Source: Paralichthys olivaceus (Eukaryota; Chordata; Actinopteri; Pleuronectiformes; Paralichthyidae). Taken from it: a stretch of DNA of 64,000 bases. Below the pieces are notes generated by a model, which worked only from the letters and a program-made list of their open reading frames with translations, did not search any database and was not told where the DNA came from. The stretch spans positions 31,760,001 to 31,824,000 of the forward strand of contig NC_091093.1 in the NCBI RefSeq assembly GCF_024713975.1, read 5' to 3'. Both the position numbers and the translations under genes were made by a program. Below are positions 20,627 to 32,900 of this stretch, piece by piece; position 1 is the stretch's first letter; each line of letters opens with the position of its first letter.

Positions 20627-23600
20627 CTAAGTCTTCCTCTTATTCACCGTGGGCCTGTCGAACACGTCCCTCACACCTGCAGCCTTCTGCTTAAAGAACT
20701 TGCTGTTCTGAGCACTCTCCTGGGCCCAGGCGGAGTCAAATGATGTGGTGTCCTGGTCCACCAGGTGGGTGTACTTGGTACGTCCAGACCGGCCAAAGTT
20801 TTTTACCTTAAAGGAGAAAACAAACCAGACAATGGTGAAATCGGGGAAGCGAAAGTTTTCCTTTGTTTGAAAGCGATTCAAAACATCAGACCGGTCAAGT
20901 TACCATCAACATTAAAAAGATTGGTGATCAAACAGGAAAATGTTTTGGGTCAAGACTGAAGGAAATCTCAATTTCTATCACAAAAAAATAAACTGTTAAG
21001 CAGCAAACTGACTCGTCCACCATGTTTTCACTTTTCTGATTTTAAAAATAAACTTACTTAACTAACAGTGTTCAAGCCTCCAGGCCTGCAACATGAAACC
21101 AGCAGAACTAAAATGGATTATGAGGAAAAGCAGCATACCTGCATGACTTTGGGTAAGATGGTTTTGTTAAAATGATCCTCCAGAGTGGGAGCGCTGAAAT
21201 CTCTCTTGTACACGTTCTCCTCCTCGTCCTGCAACACACCACATGCCAACGGTAATTACGGATTAACTGTCGGTAGAACCACATCAAATTTAAATGTTTC
21301 TGTGTTAAAGTGCTGAGTGGAGCTGCTATGGTCGTCAGTGTTACACAATGTTCAGACATATGATGCAACATCCCACTGACCACAACGGCTGTTGCACTTT
21401 GGATAGACATTAAAATTGTTTGGTTCATTTTTGTGCATCAGTGGTAGCTTCAAAAGTTATACAGTTGGTTTCCAGTTCATCTTTCAGTCCAAGTGAAGGT
21501 TTGTACCAAATTTTAAGATATTGTATTCACAAGAATGGGACGGATTTATGTACGGACAACTTAAAAATCATGCCTCCGGCCACTGGGTGTCGCTGGCAGA
21601 GGTATAATAAAAACTACAAATAAATCATAAAATAGATAAAACAGAACTTCAGCTTGTGAGATCAGATTTTTGGGGCTGCAAAACGAACTGATTCCACTGA
21701 CTCACCATGAAGAAGGCTCCTCTGTGATAATACTTCTGGAGAAACTTGTATTTTCCTTTAGACGCTTTGTTGGTGACGAGTTTGCCGCTGTTGCGCAACT
21801 CGGCTCTGCGCTCCTCCTCTGTCAAGTTGTGGAATCTCTCGATTTCAGCCTTCTCCTTCTCCATGCTGAAGATAAACACTCTCATCAACAATCAATGACA
21901 ACTGAGCTTATTAATCAAGTTCATGTGCATGTTCCGTTTACTCACACTTCTCGGGCCTCTCTGTCCCTCTTGATGCGTTTCAGCTCTCTGACTTTCCAGG
22001 CTTCGTATTCTTCCTCCTCATTCTCTCCATCAGTGTCCAGAGCATCCAGAGCAGCCAGTGTGCGACGGTTCTCCTCAAACTCCTTCTTGGCCTCCTCCTC
22101 CACAATCTTGAGCGTGTAGCGCCGTCGGTCTTCCGCCTGCTTCTTGGCCTCGACCTCCAGCTCTCTTTGCCTCTGCTCCTCTGCTTCACGCTCTGCCACT
22201 GTGATTCTGTCCTTTCTGTGGCACAAACCAACAGAGTTGTTATCTCATATCCATGATTTTTAGGGTTAGGATTATTATTCCAGCAGCTAATTTACTGGAT
22301 GTAAGTTGATCAGTTTGCTAAAATGTTTAAGTTTCTCCAGTTACGAGATCAAGTCTCCAATAGACTCATTTTAAAGTAAGAGAACTCCAGACTGAAAGTG
22401 GGGTTAATGCTAATTTTCAATTTGTGCGTCAAGGGCAAACAGCAAAAATTGATTAACACAGTAATGTTAATAATTTTGTTTCCACTGAAGCTGATGTGAA
22501 TGTTTTCTGAAAATCTTAACATGTCCTGATCTGGTAAAATTCTCCAGCGTCTCTCATAAAACAGCTGACTCATGATGTAGTCAAAGGAAAGTTGCCAAAA
22601 CATTTGTGGATTTAAAGTTTCAGTCCATACTTGCGGATGAAGACAGGTTTGAGTCGCGGCTCTGCCTCATCCTCGCTGTCTGTGTACTCCTCATATTCAG
22701 ACTCAGACTCTGACTCCTCCCCTGACTTCCCTTCTTCCTCCACCTCCATCACCTCCATCTCCTCATTCTTTCGTTCCACTGCACGCTGCCGCATCATTGC
22801 TCGTCTCCTCTCAATTTCCTACACAGAATGACAGACTCCAAGTTAAAAATTTCTCTTAATATAAGAAATGATTTAAAATTTTAAAGCAGAAATAACTAAC
22901 CTCGTCATCCACTTCTTCCTCTTCCTCCTCTTCCTCCTCACTACTCTCCTCATGCTCTGGGTGCCACGTGCCTTCATCCGAGTCCTCGCTGCTCTCAGCA
23001 ACAACCTCAGGCTCTGCGATCTGTCTGTGTCTTGCAAGCCTGTGGACAAAGTAACTAAATTTGAAGAAACACAAAACACAGTGCCCATATTAGTCGATTC
23101 AGACTGAATTTAAATAGCGGTGCAATACCTCTCCTCCACGTCTTCCGAAACACGGTTGAGCAGACGTTTTAGACGTGGGTCAGAGACGTCCTCTTCCTCC
23201 TGCTCCATCTCTGGCTCCATTTCTTTTCCTTTCTTTACAAATTGGAAATCCTCCTCTTCCTCATCAGACGACTCCATTGGTGCATAGTCAGGACGTTTAC
23301 CGGACACGTACCTCTTCACCTTCACCTTCTCCATGGAGAGCTCACCTAAGATATGAAGAGACCCCAATGATGAGTTTGGTCCTGAGGTTTCCATCGCTAA
23401 CACAGAATGTTAGGATGTTTCTTTGAATACATTTGACCTGAAATACTATTCAGTGCAACAACAACGTCTCCTTTTCGAGATGCTTTATTTCAGTTTTTGA
23501 AGCTGATGCTAATTAGTCAACAAATCAACCCAAACAAAATCATACTTCATGATTTGATCATAAATCATTTGTCAAGTTTTATATGCCAAGAAATATATCA

Positions 23601-23798
23601 GGATAAATGTATTTGAGGATATAAGTATCAGTTTGTGTACTTCACTGACACCACTTTTCCCTGAAGTAGAAACGTTGTATAAAGCCTAGCCGCTAGCCTA
23701 GCCGCTAGCATCTCACCTTTCTCGTTCCGGACCGGAACGGCTCCGGCCGTGGACTGGATCGGCGGCAGCTTCATGTTGAGCGCGTCGTGACTGGACAT
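20627..23798 (-). CDS. mfap1: Microfibrillar-associated protein 1, spliceosomal B-complex factor
   Basis: MFAP1 (Spp381 homologue) joins the spliceosome at the B-complex stage with PRP38 in the nucleus, despite its historical matrix-protein name. Exons: 23798-23717, 23345-23129, 23039-22901, 22818-22631, 22215-21946, 21865-21706, 21228-21139, 20806-20627; 441 residues, close to the mammalian length. The N-terminus ([20 protein letters not shown] then VPVRNEKGE) is the family start. Next come [15 protein letters not shown], acidic Ser/Glu-rich stretches ([26 protein letters not shown]), long charged helices ([20 protein letters not shown]), and the strongly conserved C-terminal part ([61 protein letters not shown]). 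All exon phases join without a break. The antisense open frames over the acidic exons are shadows. Upstream, 23862-23972 holds a short CCATGCTA repeat. Confidence 0.97.
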
Positions 23799-25141
23799 GT
23801 TCGACTGCTGAGAGGAAAATAAAATATAACCAAGAAAGACTCGGATTAATGAAGAACGGTAACCATGCTAGTGTATCCATGCTACTGTGACCATGCTACT
23901 GTGACCATGCTAGTGTATCCATGCTAGTGTATCCATGCTAGTGTAACCATGCTAGTGTGACCATGCTACTGTGGTTAGCGACAACGAACCAGCAGGTTTG
24001 TAGTAGAAAGTGTTAGAAGGAAGACGAACCTCTGTAAATCTGCTCAGAGGAAAATAACAACAGTTCGACTGCGACACAACAAACCAGCTCCAAGTCTCCT
24101 CGACAGCGGAAGTGCTTCCTCGTCACCGGACAGGAAGTGGATTTGTTCCTATAGCATTCTGTCAATGGTTCCGCCCATAGGTGGTCTTACATAATCTAAA
24201 GTTTAAAAACTACTGTTATATTAATTTTTGATCAAACATTTTTCTATAACTTGTTTTGTAGGATATCTCTTTGGTCTAAATTTACTTGAATCCAAAGTTT
24301 AACAATTAGCTGCCTTATTTCTTGCTCATATTTCATTGTAATTTAATCATATTTTCCAGTTTTAAGCAAAGTTGATATTATTGTTTCTTGCTGTCTGTCT
24401 CATTTCTCTCTTTCCTTTGATTGTCCTTTCATGTCTTTCTCCCATTGTTTCTGCTTCCTTTCCTTCTGTTTAAAGATGTTCTTAGTCGTTACTGAAGCTG
24501 GCGGACACATCAGTGCATTTTATTTATTTAATACATTTAATTCATTTGAATTGAGTATTCGGTTTGTTGTCTTTCAATCAAAATGTCTGACTAATGATAA
24601 TCTTGAATCTGAACAAAATATGCTCTTAATGGCTGTGTGTCCTCTATCCACTCACATTATACAATTACTTCTCCTGTATATACCTACAGCCCCTCACTCA
24701 TCTTTCTCCCTATTTTAATAAAAATTCTGGAATTATAATTGCTACTCCCACCTTCTTGAATAAATTCTTTGATGCAACTGTATAAACCTGGATATAACTG
24801 TAACCATCAATATATCCCTGTATTGTATTGAAAATATCTCTATTTTCCTTTTTTAATAATGTGACATTGTAGATGGAATTTATTTATTTTAGATGTAACT
24901 TTTATATCTAGAAATATGTTGAAATATGTCTTTGGTGAAAAAGTGACTGCAACTGTGTCTGAGGGTCTTCAACAGAAAACAGTTTCCTACAACTTCCAAA
25001 TACTGATTCATGCCTGACGTCACTACAGCAAAGTTTAAACATGAGCTCAAGTGTTTGGATGGGTTTCAACAGTGTAGTAGCAAGAGATAAAAAATTAAAT
25101 GTCCCAGCAAAATAATACAACTAAGAAGTAAGAAATTAAGA
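23799..25141. other. mfap1 upstream region and intergenic DNA to hddc3
   Basis: 23862-23972 carries about ten tandem copies of CCATGCTAGTGTA/CCATGCTACTGTGA, just upstream of the mfap1 start. At 24105-24150 CGGAAGTGCTTCC and ACAGGAAGTGG look like ETS-type sites, so mfap1's promoter probably lies near here, with the first exon or a 5' intron spanning the repeat. The stretch 24180-25141 is AT-rich; I see no gene in it. Confidence 0.5.
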
Positions 25142-25147
25142 TTTATT
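25142..25147 (-). promoter_or_regulatory. hddc3 poly(A) signal
   Basis: TTTATT on the plus strand is AATAAA for the gene, 57 bp after its stop codon. Confidence 0.6.
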
Positions 25148-25203
25148 AGCATTAGCACAAATGAAGTTTTAATATATTTGTGAGTGAAATCTTCAGTTTT
25201 CAG

Positions 25204-26537
25204 TCAGATTGTTGAGACTCTTCTGTGTTTGAACAGCTCGTCCAGCTTCTCTTCCAGAACCGAGCTCGTTCCTCTCAGGCCTTTAACCACTTCTGACGAC
25301 CAATCAAAATACTCCTGCACCCGCTCCGCTGTCCAACCTAAACACACACACACACATGGATAGAGTAACCGGTACACTGTGAAGGACTGGTACTTTAACC
25401 AAATATTTTTGTTGCCAAGAATTGTAGTAAAGCTCTTTAAAAACAACAGAACAGCGTGATAGCAGTGAAATGCTGACCAACAGGTGTGCAGCGGTTCAGG
25501 TCCCTCAGGTTGTACAGTTTATCAGCCAGTTTGACCAGTTTGGCTTGATGACTGCAATGAGCCGCGTGTTCCACCTGCAGACGTTTCCTCTCCTGTTTGG
25601 GTAGACTCTTCTCGTCGGTCACCTCCTGGACGATATGAGCCACGGTCGGCCCAAACTTGATCTCGAGCTCGGCAGGCGTGGTGTCAGTGTCCTCCACGGT
25701 GTCATGAAGCAGAGCAGCCTGCGGGCAGGACATGTACAGTTCAGTGATTGAGGCCCTATTCACACCTGCTCTTAACGTCTGTCCTGAGAACTGATCATGT
25801 TTAGCTTGTTCACTTCCTGCCCTTTATGCAAATAATCACAACTGTCATTGGCGTTCAAGAAGAAGAAATAATGTTGTTTTTACAAAGTTTAGTTTACAGA
25901 TGTGTCTCATGACAAAGTTGTTTGCGTGTGTGTGTGTTTGTGTCAGCAGTGGGCGAGAGAGGAGGGACTGAATGAACAAGAAGGAAGAAGAAAGACTTCG
26001 CCATTTAATCATTATGTGTGGACTTTGTGACCACAAACAAATCAATGTGTCGAGACTGAAAAGTGTCAACATACTATTGTTTCATTGTGAAAGTTTAGCG
26101 TCAGCTCAGTAGACTTCATACGTGGCCCAGGACACGTTCACACAGTGAAAGAATCCAAGTAACAACATACCTGCAAAACCTCAATGTCTGTGACGCCTCC
26201 TTCATGGCTGAGGATTCTTGCTACTCCTAAAAGTACACACACACACACGAAGTTAAGATTTCACTTTATATACAGTCTATGGTCAGAACACTGAACTTAA
26301 AGGTCAAGTATCATAAGATTTCACTTTAGATACAGTCTATGGTCACGGGGCTCCAGTTGTTGTTTCCGCGGTGACACGGACAGATTAGCGAGCAGCACCT
26401 GAAGTCATGGCGGTCAAGAACGTACCGATTGGATGATTGATATACGGAGTTTTATCCGCATCTTTGCGTCGCTGGTTACGATGTTTCTCTGCAGAGAAAT
26501 AAACCGTCTCTAGCAGCAGAAGTGCGTCTGAGTTCAT
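25204..26537 (-). CDS. hddc3: MESH1, HD-domain (p)ppGpp/NADPH phosphohydrolase
   Basis: Metazoan SpoT homologue: a small Mn-dependent hydrolase of ppGpp in vitro and, as shown for human MESH1, of cytosolic NADPH, linked to ferroptosis and starvation responses. Exons: 26537-26426, 26226-26171, 25718-25478, 25337-25204; 180 residues against 179 in human. The HD fold is complete. The four metal ligands are at the positions known for human MESH1: His35 in YINHPIG, His61-Asp62 in [12 protein letters not shown] and Asp122 in [15 protein letters not shown]. Glu65-Asp66 follow in the same helix. The C-terminus ([13 protein letters not shown] to FKHRRVSTI) matches the family. Nothing suggests loss of function. 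It is divergent from vps33b; the two start codons lie 427 bp apart. Confidence 0.97.
25755..26160. repeat. MITE-like dispersed repeat, CACACCTG...GTTCACAC family
   Basis: Left end CTATTCACACCTGCTCTTAA, then CGTCTGTCCTGAGAACTGATC; right end GGCCCAGGACACGTTCACAC. It lies in hddc3 intron 2. Related sequences occur at 42440-43090 and 51520-51660, where TTCACACCTGATATCAACATC and CACACCTGGTATTAAAATGTG are the diagnostic words. It is non-coding. Terminal inversion (CACACCTG versus GTTCACAC) is only approximate. Confidence 0.45.
26254..26345. repeat. Tandem duplication with TACAGTCTATGGTCA
   Basis: AAGATTTCACTTTATATACA followed by GTCTATGGTCA occurs twice, about 68 bp apart, in hddc3 intron 1. Similar words occur at 27120 (TTATGTACAGTCTACGGTT) and 51587 (TATATTCAGTCTATGGTC), so this is a dispersed motif. 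Confidence 0.6.
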
Positions 26538-26963
26538 GGTGAAAAATCAATTAACAGGAAATAACACTGCGTCAAACGTCGCATCAACGGAAGTAGAGGG
26601 GTCCGTTGGTTTGAAGAGTCCGGGGATAAACAGCTGTCAGTTTAGCTACAGAAGCTGCTAGCTGCTCATGTGATGTGTCAGATATTCTCTTTATTCTTCT
26701 TATTTATTCTCTCTTACAGGGTGAGATCAGGGTGAGATCAGGGTGAGATCAGGGTCGATTCCTTTGTTTAATGAATATTATCATTTCATATCGGTGTCAG
26801 CACTTTGACAGTAATCTGTGAGAGTCGCTGTGTTTTTAGCCAACAAGCTAATCGAGCTCTCAGGGTTCTGTTGTTTCTGAGTCTGATTCTTATGGGACAG
26901 TTTTTACTCGTTATTTCGAGGAGTGGATGAGTCACCACCCTCGTGTCCCTGCTGTGGCCCAGA
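26538..26963. promoter_or_regulatory. Divergent hddc3 / vps33b promoter region
   Basis: Only 426 bp separate the two start codons, so both promoters must lie here or in the 5' leaders. CAACGGAAGTAGAGG (26585-26600) holds an ETS-like GGAAGT near hddc3. At 26718-26757 a 13 bp word, GGTGAGATCAGGG, is repeated three times on the vps33b side. No TATA box is evident, as is usual for housekeeping pairs. Confidence 0.6.
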
Positions 26964-29900
26964 ATGGCTCACGGTGGCCGAACAGACTCTCCGGAGCTCC
27001 CGGACTTCTCTCTGCTGAAGAGGCTGGCCAGAGATCAGCTGATCTACCTGCTGGAACAGGTGAGATCCACTCACACACTTCTGTAAAAACATCAGTGTCC
27101 TCAGCAAATGTTATACATCTTTATGTACAGTCTACGGTTTACACTCAATTACTCTGAAATGATCAAGCAGCTGTTTTATTGTTAGAAATAAATCAGTATA
27201 TCTCATATGATATTATATTAATATGTTCTATTACATAGTAAAAGTGTCTGTTTGTGATGTTCTGTTCTCTTATTAAATAATATTATATTATTATATTACA
27301 TAGTAAACGTGTCTGTAATGTTCTGTTCTCTTATCATATTATATTATTATAATATATTATTTTACTACACAGTAAAAGTTTCTGTTTGTAGTGTTCTGTT
27401 CTTTATTTTATCGATTGCTGTTGAATAGATTTAGTCCTCACTGTCTTGTTGTCTCACAGCTGCCAGGGAAGAAGGACCTGTTCATTGAGGCTGACTTGAT
27501 GAGTCCACTGGATCGTATTGCTAATGTTTCAACACTTAAGGTGAAAGTCATCAGCTTTTATCTTATTGACATGAGAAAAACAACTGCGCTGCCTCAGAGG
27601 CTTTTACTAACATTTGGTCTTGTTTTATTTCAGCAACATGAGGTTGACAAACTCTACAAAGTGGAATATAAATCTATTGTCAGCACCTCAGATCAGTGAG
27701 TACACACACACACACACACACACTCACTCACTCACACACACGATGATGTGACTGCATGACAATGTGCTGTGTCTCTCTCAGACTCTGTTTCCTGATCCGG
27801 CCAAGAATACACACTGTAAAGTGGATCTGTGGTAAGTAGAGTCAGATGTTTTCTTTTTGAAATGTTTTCAACTTTTTTTATGTTTATTTCATAGATCTTG
27901 AATGAAATTATAGCAGAAAGATGGATACATGTATATATAGTCAACAAAGAAAACTATCACTGGAGAAACTATCAAATTGAAAATTATCAGCTGTAAATGT
28001 AACTAATTACATAAGCGTTGTTTTTTTGTTCATGTTTAGTTTATCTACGAGGAATAAAGTTATCCTAACCCTGTGTTGAGTTTGTTACCTGAGGTGAAAA
28101 CATTATTGAATGTCCGTTTATCAGATGTCAGTAAATCTCAGTTACCTGTTTTAGAATGAGTTGAAACGTGATGTGTTGAGTTATTGAACTGACTCTATCT
28201 TACTATTCTGTTATTCTGTGATCTCACACTTCCTGCTGTAAAGAGTTTTATGTGGGAAACTCTGACACAGTACAAACTAACTGCTGCTTCTGCTCTGATG
28301 CTGAAGCTGCGACGCTAAGTGTTTATCACTAGCGGTCTGTAGTGGAAACCCTGTATTTACACTTTTTTGTCACCACTGTTTGACATTTTTCATTCTCTCA
28401 TCTCTGCTGCAGTCTGTGTGTGTGAGTGTAAATTCTGCAGAGGGTTGAAGATGAAGCAACTCGACTCGATCAAATACAGAGACACCAGCTCAATGCTTGG
28501 TGCACCAGTGTGACCAAGGAAAATGTTTTGCAGGTTTTTGGTCTCATGTGCACTCTGGAACTTTGGTGTTGAACTCTGTAGAAACTCTGTGACTTCATCA
28601 TATTGTCACTTGCATCAAAAGTCTAAGGTCTGTATTTCATGCTGTATTCTTTGTTCCAGATGTGGCCAATGCAGACAAAGCTGCAGGAAGATTCAGAAGA
28701 TACAAGATAATCTTCACCCCACAGAAGGTATTTCCTGCTCTGCTGCTGTGATTTGTTTTGAATGAAGTTCTTGATATTTATATATGGGGCGACTGTGGCT
28801 TAGGTGGTAGAGCGAGTCATCCACTAACAGGGACGACAGTCCTTCGATCCCTGTCTCCCCCAGTCCTTGTGCTGAAGTGTCCTTGGGCAAGATACTGAAC
28901 CCCGAATTGCCTCTGATGGCTGTGCCGGCATATGATTAATATATGATAGAGGAAGTGCTGCACATACATGCTCTATGTAAACGTGTGATCTATATTAATA
29001 CAGAAGTTATATACCACATATTTACTTGCCGACCATCTTGTGTCATCCAGTTCTTTGCATGTGAGGCGGTGCTGGAGGAGCAGGGGATCTTTGGTGGTGA
29101 GAATCTTTCTGTCTTCACATTTATTTTGAGTAGAAATAATCAGTGTTAATAAAAAGTTCATAGAAGTTGTTAAACTTGTTTTTGTCGTTTCGCAGATGTG
29201 ACCATCGATGAATGGGCGTTCTACCTTCTTCCACTTGACGATGACATCATCAGTCTGGAGCTGCCAGAATTCTTTCGAGACAATTTCCTGGTAAAGACAG
29301 AAACTGAAAAAGAGCTGATATGATTTGTTGATTCTCTGTGAAGCTGACGGTATTTTTTTTGTTTAAGTTTGTCCGTCCGTCTGTTTGTCCATCTATCGGC
29401 CCCACTCTTCTGAACGTAATATTTCAGGAACCATGTGAGGAAATTTCTTCTAATTGACTCGAGGATGAACTGATGAACTGACCTTTTGGTCTTGTGAACG
29501 TAATTATCTCAGGAACACCTTGAGTGAAGTTTCTAAAATTTTGCAGAAACGTTCACATAGACTCAATGAACTGATTTTGAAGGTCGAAGGTTGCTGTGAT
29601 TTCTCAAAAGAAAATTGAGATATCAAGATTTCTTTGAGGGTATGTCTTGATGTTCACTTTGACTCAAAGATGAACTGATGTGGTCAAATGTCACTGTGAC
29701 CTCACATCACATGTTTTTATCCTTAACTCAAAAATGTTTTCTTCGTATGACGAAACACATTAATAACATTTAATAATTTACTTCAAAATCTTCACTACAA
29801 CTATTATTAGTCTGGACAGACATTTTTACTTACAAAAATAACTGTACGCTTGTGTTTTTGTAGCTTGTAGTTTGTAAATGATCAAACTTTCCACAGGCAG

Positions 29901-32900
29901 GGGACCAGCGCTGGGTGAGGACCGCTGCCAGCGCTCTGCACCTCCTTCACTCTGTTTACGGTCCGTTCTCCAAGATCTACGGGATTGGAAGATGCTCCAA
30001 GGTGTGGTATGATCAGAGACTGTCAGGTCTTCTAAAGATAATGTTCTGATGAAGGACTGAAGCCTCATTGATTGTGTCTGGTGCCAGATGACGTACGAGC
30101 TGTGGAGGGAGCAGGTAGAAGAGGAAGAAACAAAAGCCTGTCAGGCTGAAATAGGAAAAGTTTTTCTTATCGACAGAGGTAAAAAGCTTCGTATCCTTTT
30201 CCCAGTGGACATCTTACCATGCAGTTTTTTATTATTTAACATCAACATTGTGTTTTGCAGATGTGGACTTTGTCACTCCTCTGTGCTCTCAAGTTGTCTA
30301 CGAAGGACTCGTGGATGATATATTTAGAATCAAATGTGGTGGGTCTCAAATCGACATTTGAATTATTTTACTCCTTTAACTTGTTTTAAAATACAGATTT
30401 ATCCTTTTTATTTTTTGTACCTTTTTTTAGCTTCCTTTATTTTGTCGTTTTATGCCATGGGTTTAATTTTGTCTGTTGTTTTTAATATCCCTCTACAGTC
30501 TGTGCCTGAAATGTGCTTTATAAATAAAACTGCCTTGCTTTGCAGGATGTGTGGAGTTTGGAGCTGATGTTACTTCCTCTGACAAAAGTTTGAAGGTCAT
30601 GCTGAACTCTCAGGATAAGGTATGAGCGACACTGGATCTCATCTCTGATCATGTTGATCATGATGATTAAAAGTTAAACGTTCTATGAACTCACGTAGGT
30701 CTTCAATGAAATCAGAAACGAGCATTTCTCCAACGTCTTTGGGTTTCTCAGTCAGAAAGCCAGAAATCTCCAGACTGCATATGATGTGAGTAAATGTTCG
30801 TTCCCCTCATCAGACTTTGTGACTCAACTGAGGTAACTGACTCTTTTTCTTCATTCTTCGACAGAAGCGTCGGGGGATGGACATAAAGCAGATGAAGACG
30901 TTTGTGTCAGAAGAGTTAAAAGGGTTAAAACAAGAGCATCGGCTGCTAAGCCTGCGTGAGTACGACTTTTACTGTACACATGTACTTGTACTCTGTGACA
31001 TTATTGTACTGCACATGTGTACCTGTTCTGTAATATATTATACCGTACATGTGTACCTGTACAGTGTGACATACTTCACTGTACACATGTCCTTGTAGTG
31101 TGACATATTTTACTGTACATGTGTACCTGTACTGTGTGATGTATTTTAAAGCTGCAGTGCTGAAGTGCACCTTCTCTCTTCCAGACATCGGTGCGAGTGA
31201 ATCAATCATGAAGAAAAAGACGAAGCAGGATTTCCAGGAGCTGTTGAAAACAGAACACTGTAAGATTACGTTCAGAGTTTAGTTAAACGTGTACCTTGAA
31301 AAATATTTCGTCAATAAATGATTTGTTCAGTCATATTTTTGTTTATTCCTTGTTTTCTCTTCTAGCTTTACTTGAAGGATTTGAAATTCGTGAATGTATT
31401 TCTTTCATAGAGGAGCATATCAACAGACAGGTGCTTTTACTTAAACACAGAGTTGTAAACAGGTCAAATAATAATTTTAATAATATGATGGAACCTTATT
31501 TATTTCTTTTTTTAAAGGTCTCCATGATAGAAAGTCTGAGGCTGCTTTGTCTTCTGTCCATCACAGAAAATGGTGAGTTGTCTTTTGATAAACAAATATA
31601 AATCTAATTATTCTCAAGTTGTGTTAATAACTGTGAGATGTTATTTTCTCTCAGGACTCCTGCCAAAAGATTACCGCTCGTTAAAATCACAGTATCTACA
31701 GGTGAGCCTCAATAAGAGAAGCTGCTGACAAATGTTTTCAAAGTCACTAAATAATTAGACATAGTTTTAGGAAACATCTACATTTGATATTTTATTTGTG
31801 GTATTTTTACTTCTCTTGAAGTTATTTTCTATCTTTGTATGTTTGATACAAACAGGCTGGGAATGTTGTCCTTTTAGGGGCGAGGTCATTTGGTGTTTGA
31901 TTGTATAAAGATCTGAATGAGATTAGTTCCTCTTATTTGTTAGCCTATTTAGTAGTGACATATTATAACCCTCTTTAGAGAGTGTCGGCCTGCTCCTGAG
32001 CAAGTAAAGTAAATGATTTATTTCCACCAGCTTCTTTAACATTTGATAAGAACGACAATGGCCAGCTGTTTTTTTTCAAACACTTGAGTTTTCAGTCGAT
32101 TTAATGAGTTTTTTACTGAGAGCCACAGACTCAGGACAGTGTCAGATGTCAGAGAGAGTCAGAGAGAGGTCAACTCGTATGTATTGGTCTTTTTATTCAC
32201 TGACAAACAGAAATTGACCGAATATGGCTGTGCCATGTTAATGTGGCCCACAGTTTAGGAGCAACCTTTGTGTAACGTTGAGTCTGCTTGACATCATCAG
32301 AGCTACGGAGTGGACCACCTGCTCACATTTGCCCACCTGAGGCAGTCGGGGCTGCTGGTGGAGCAGCAGCCGGGCGAAACACTGACCGTCATGGAGAGCA
32401 AAGTGGGTAAACTGGTCAACGACAAAGCTGCAGGTGAAACGGCTTCTTCCTCATCACAGTTATCGAATCTCTGGCTACTGGATATGACTAATGAATGGTT
32501 TTGTGTACATTTTGTGTAACTCTCCTGATCCTCATCACTTTTGTCTTTTTAAAATTATCTTTTCTTCCAGGAAAGCTGACTGACGCCTTCTCCTCTCTGG
32601 CAAAGAAGAGTAATTTCAGAGCCTTGAGTAAAAAGCTGAACCTGGTAAAGTTTTGTCAACTTTTCTAGATTTATTTCCTAAGAATCTTATTCATCTCACT
32701 GACAAAGATTAGAAACTGGATTATCATTTTTTGTGTGAAGGTGCCCAAGTCAGATGAAGAATATGACCTGCGGGTTCCACGAGACATGGCTTACATCTTC
32801 AGCGGAGCTTACATCCCTTTGAGCTGCAAACTCATTGAGCAGGTGAGTGAATCAGAAGGATGATCTGAGCTGTGGCTCAAGAGGTGGAGAGGGTCGTTCA

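Noticed and set aside
21670-22831. Plus-strand Ser-rich frames over mfap1
   Set aside because: Antisense shadows of the Glu/Asp-rich mfap1 exons, whose minus-strand reading matches MFAP1 in full.
28783-28860. tRNA gene on the plus strand
   Set aside because: A and B boxes are present but the cloverleaf stems do not pair and the sequence continues into a SINE body; the copy at 32862 is the same.
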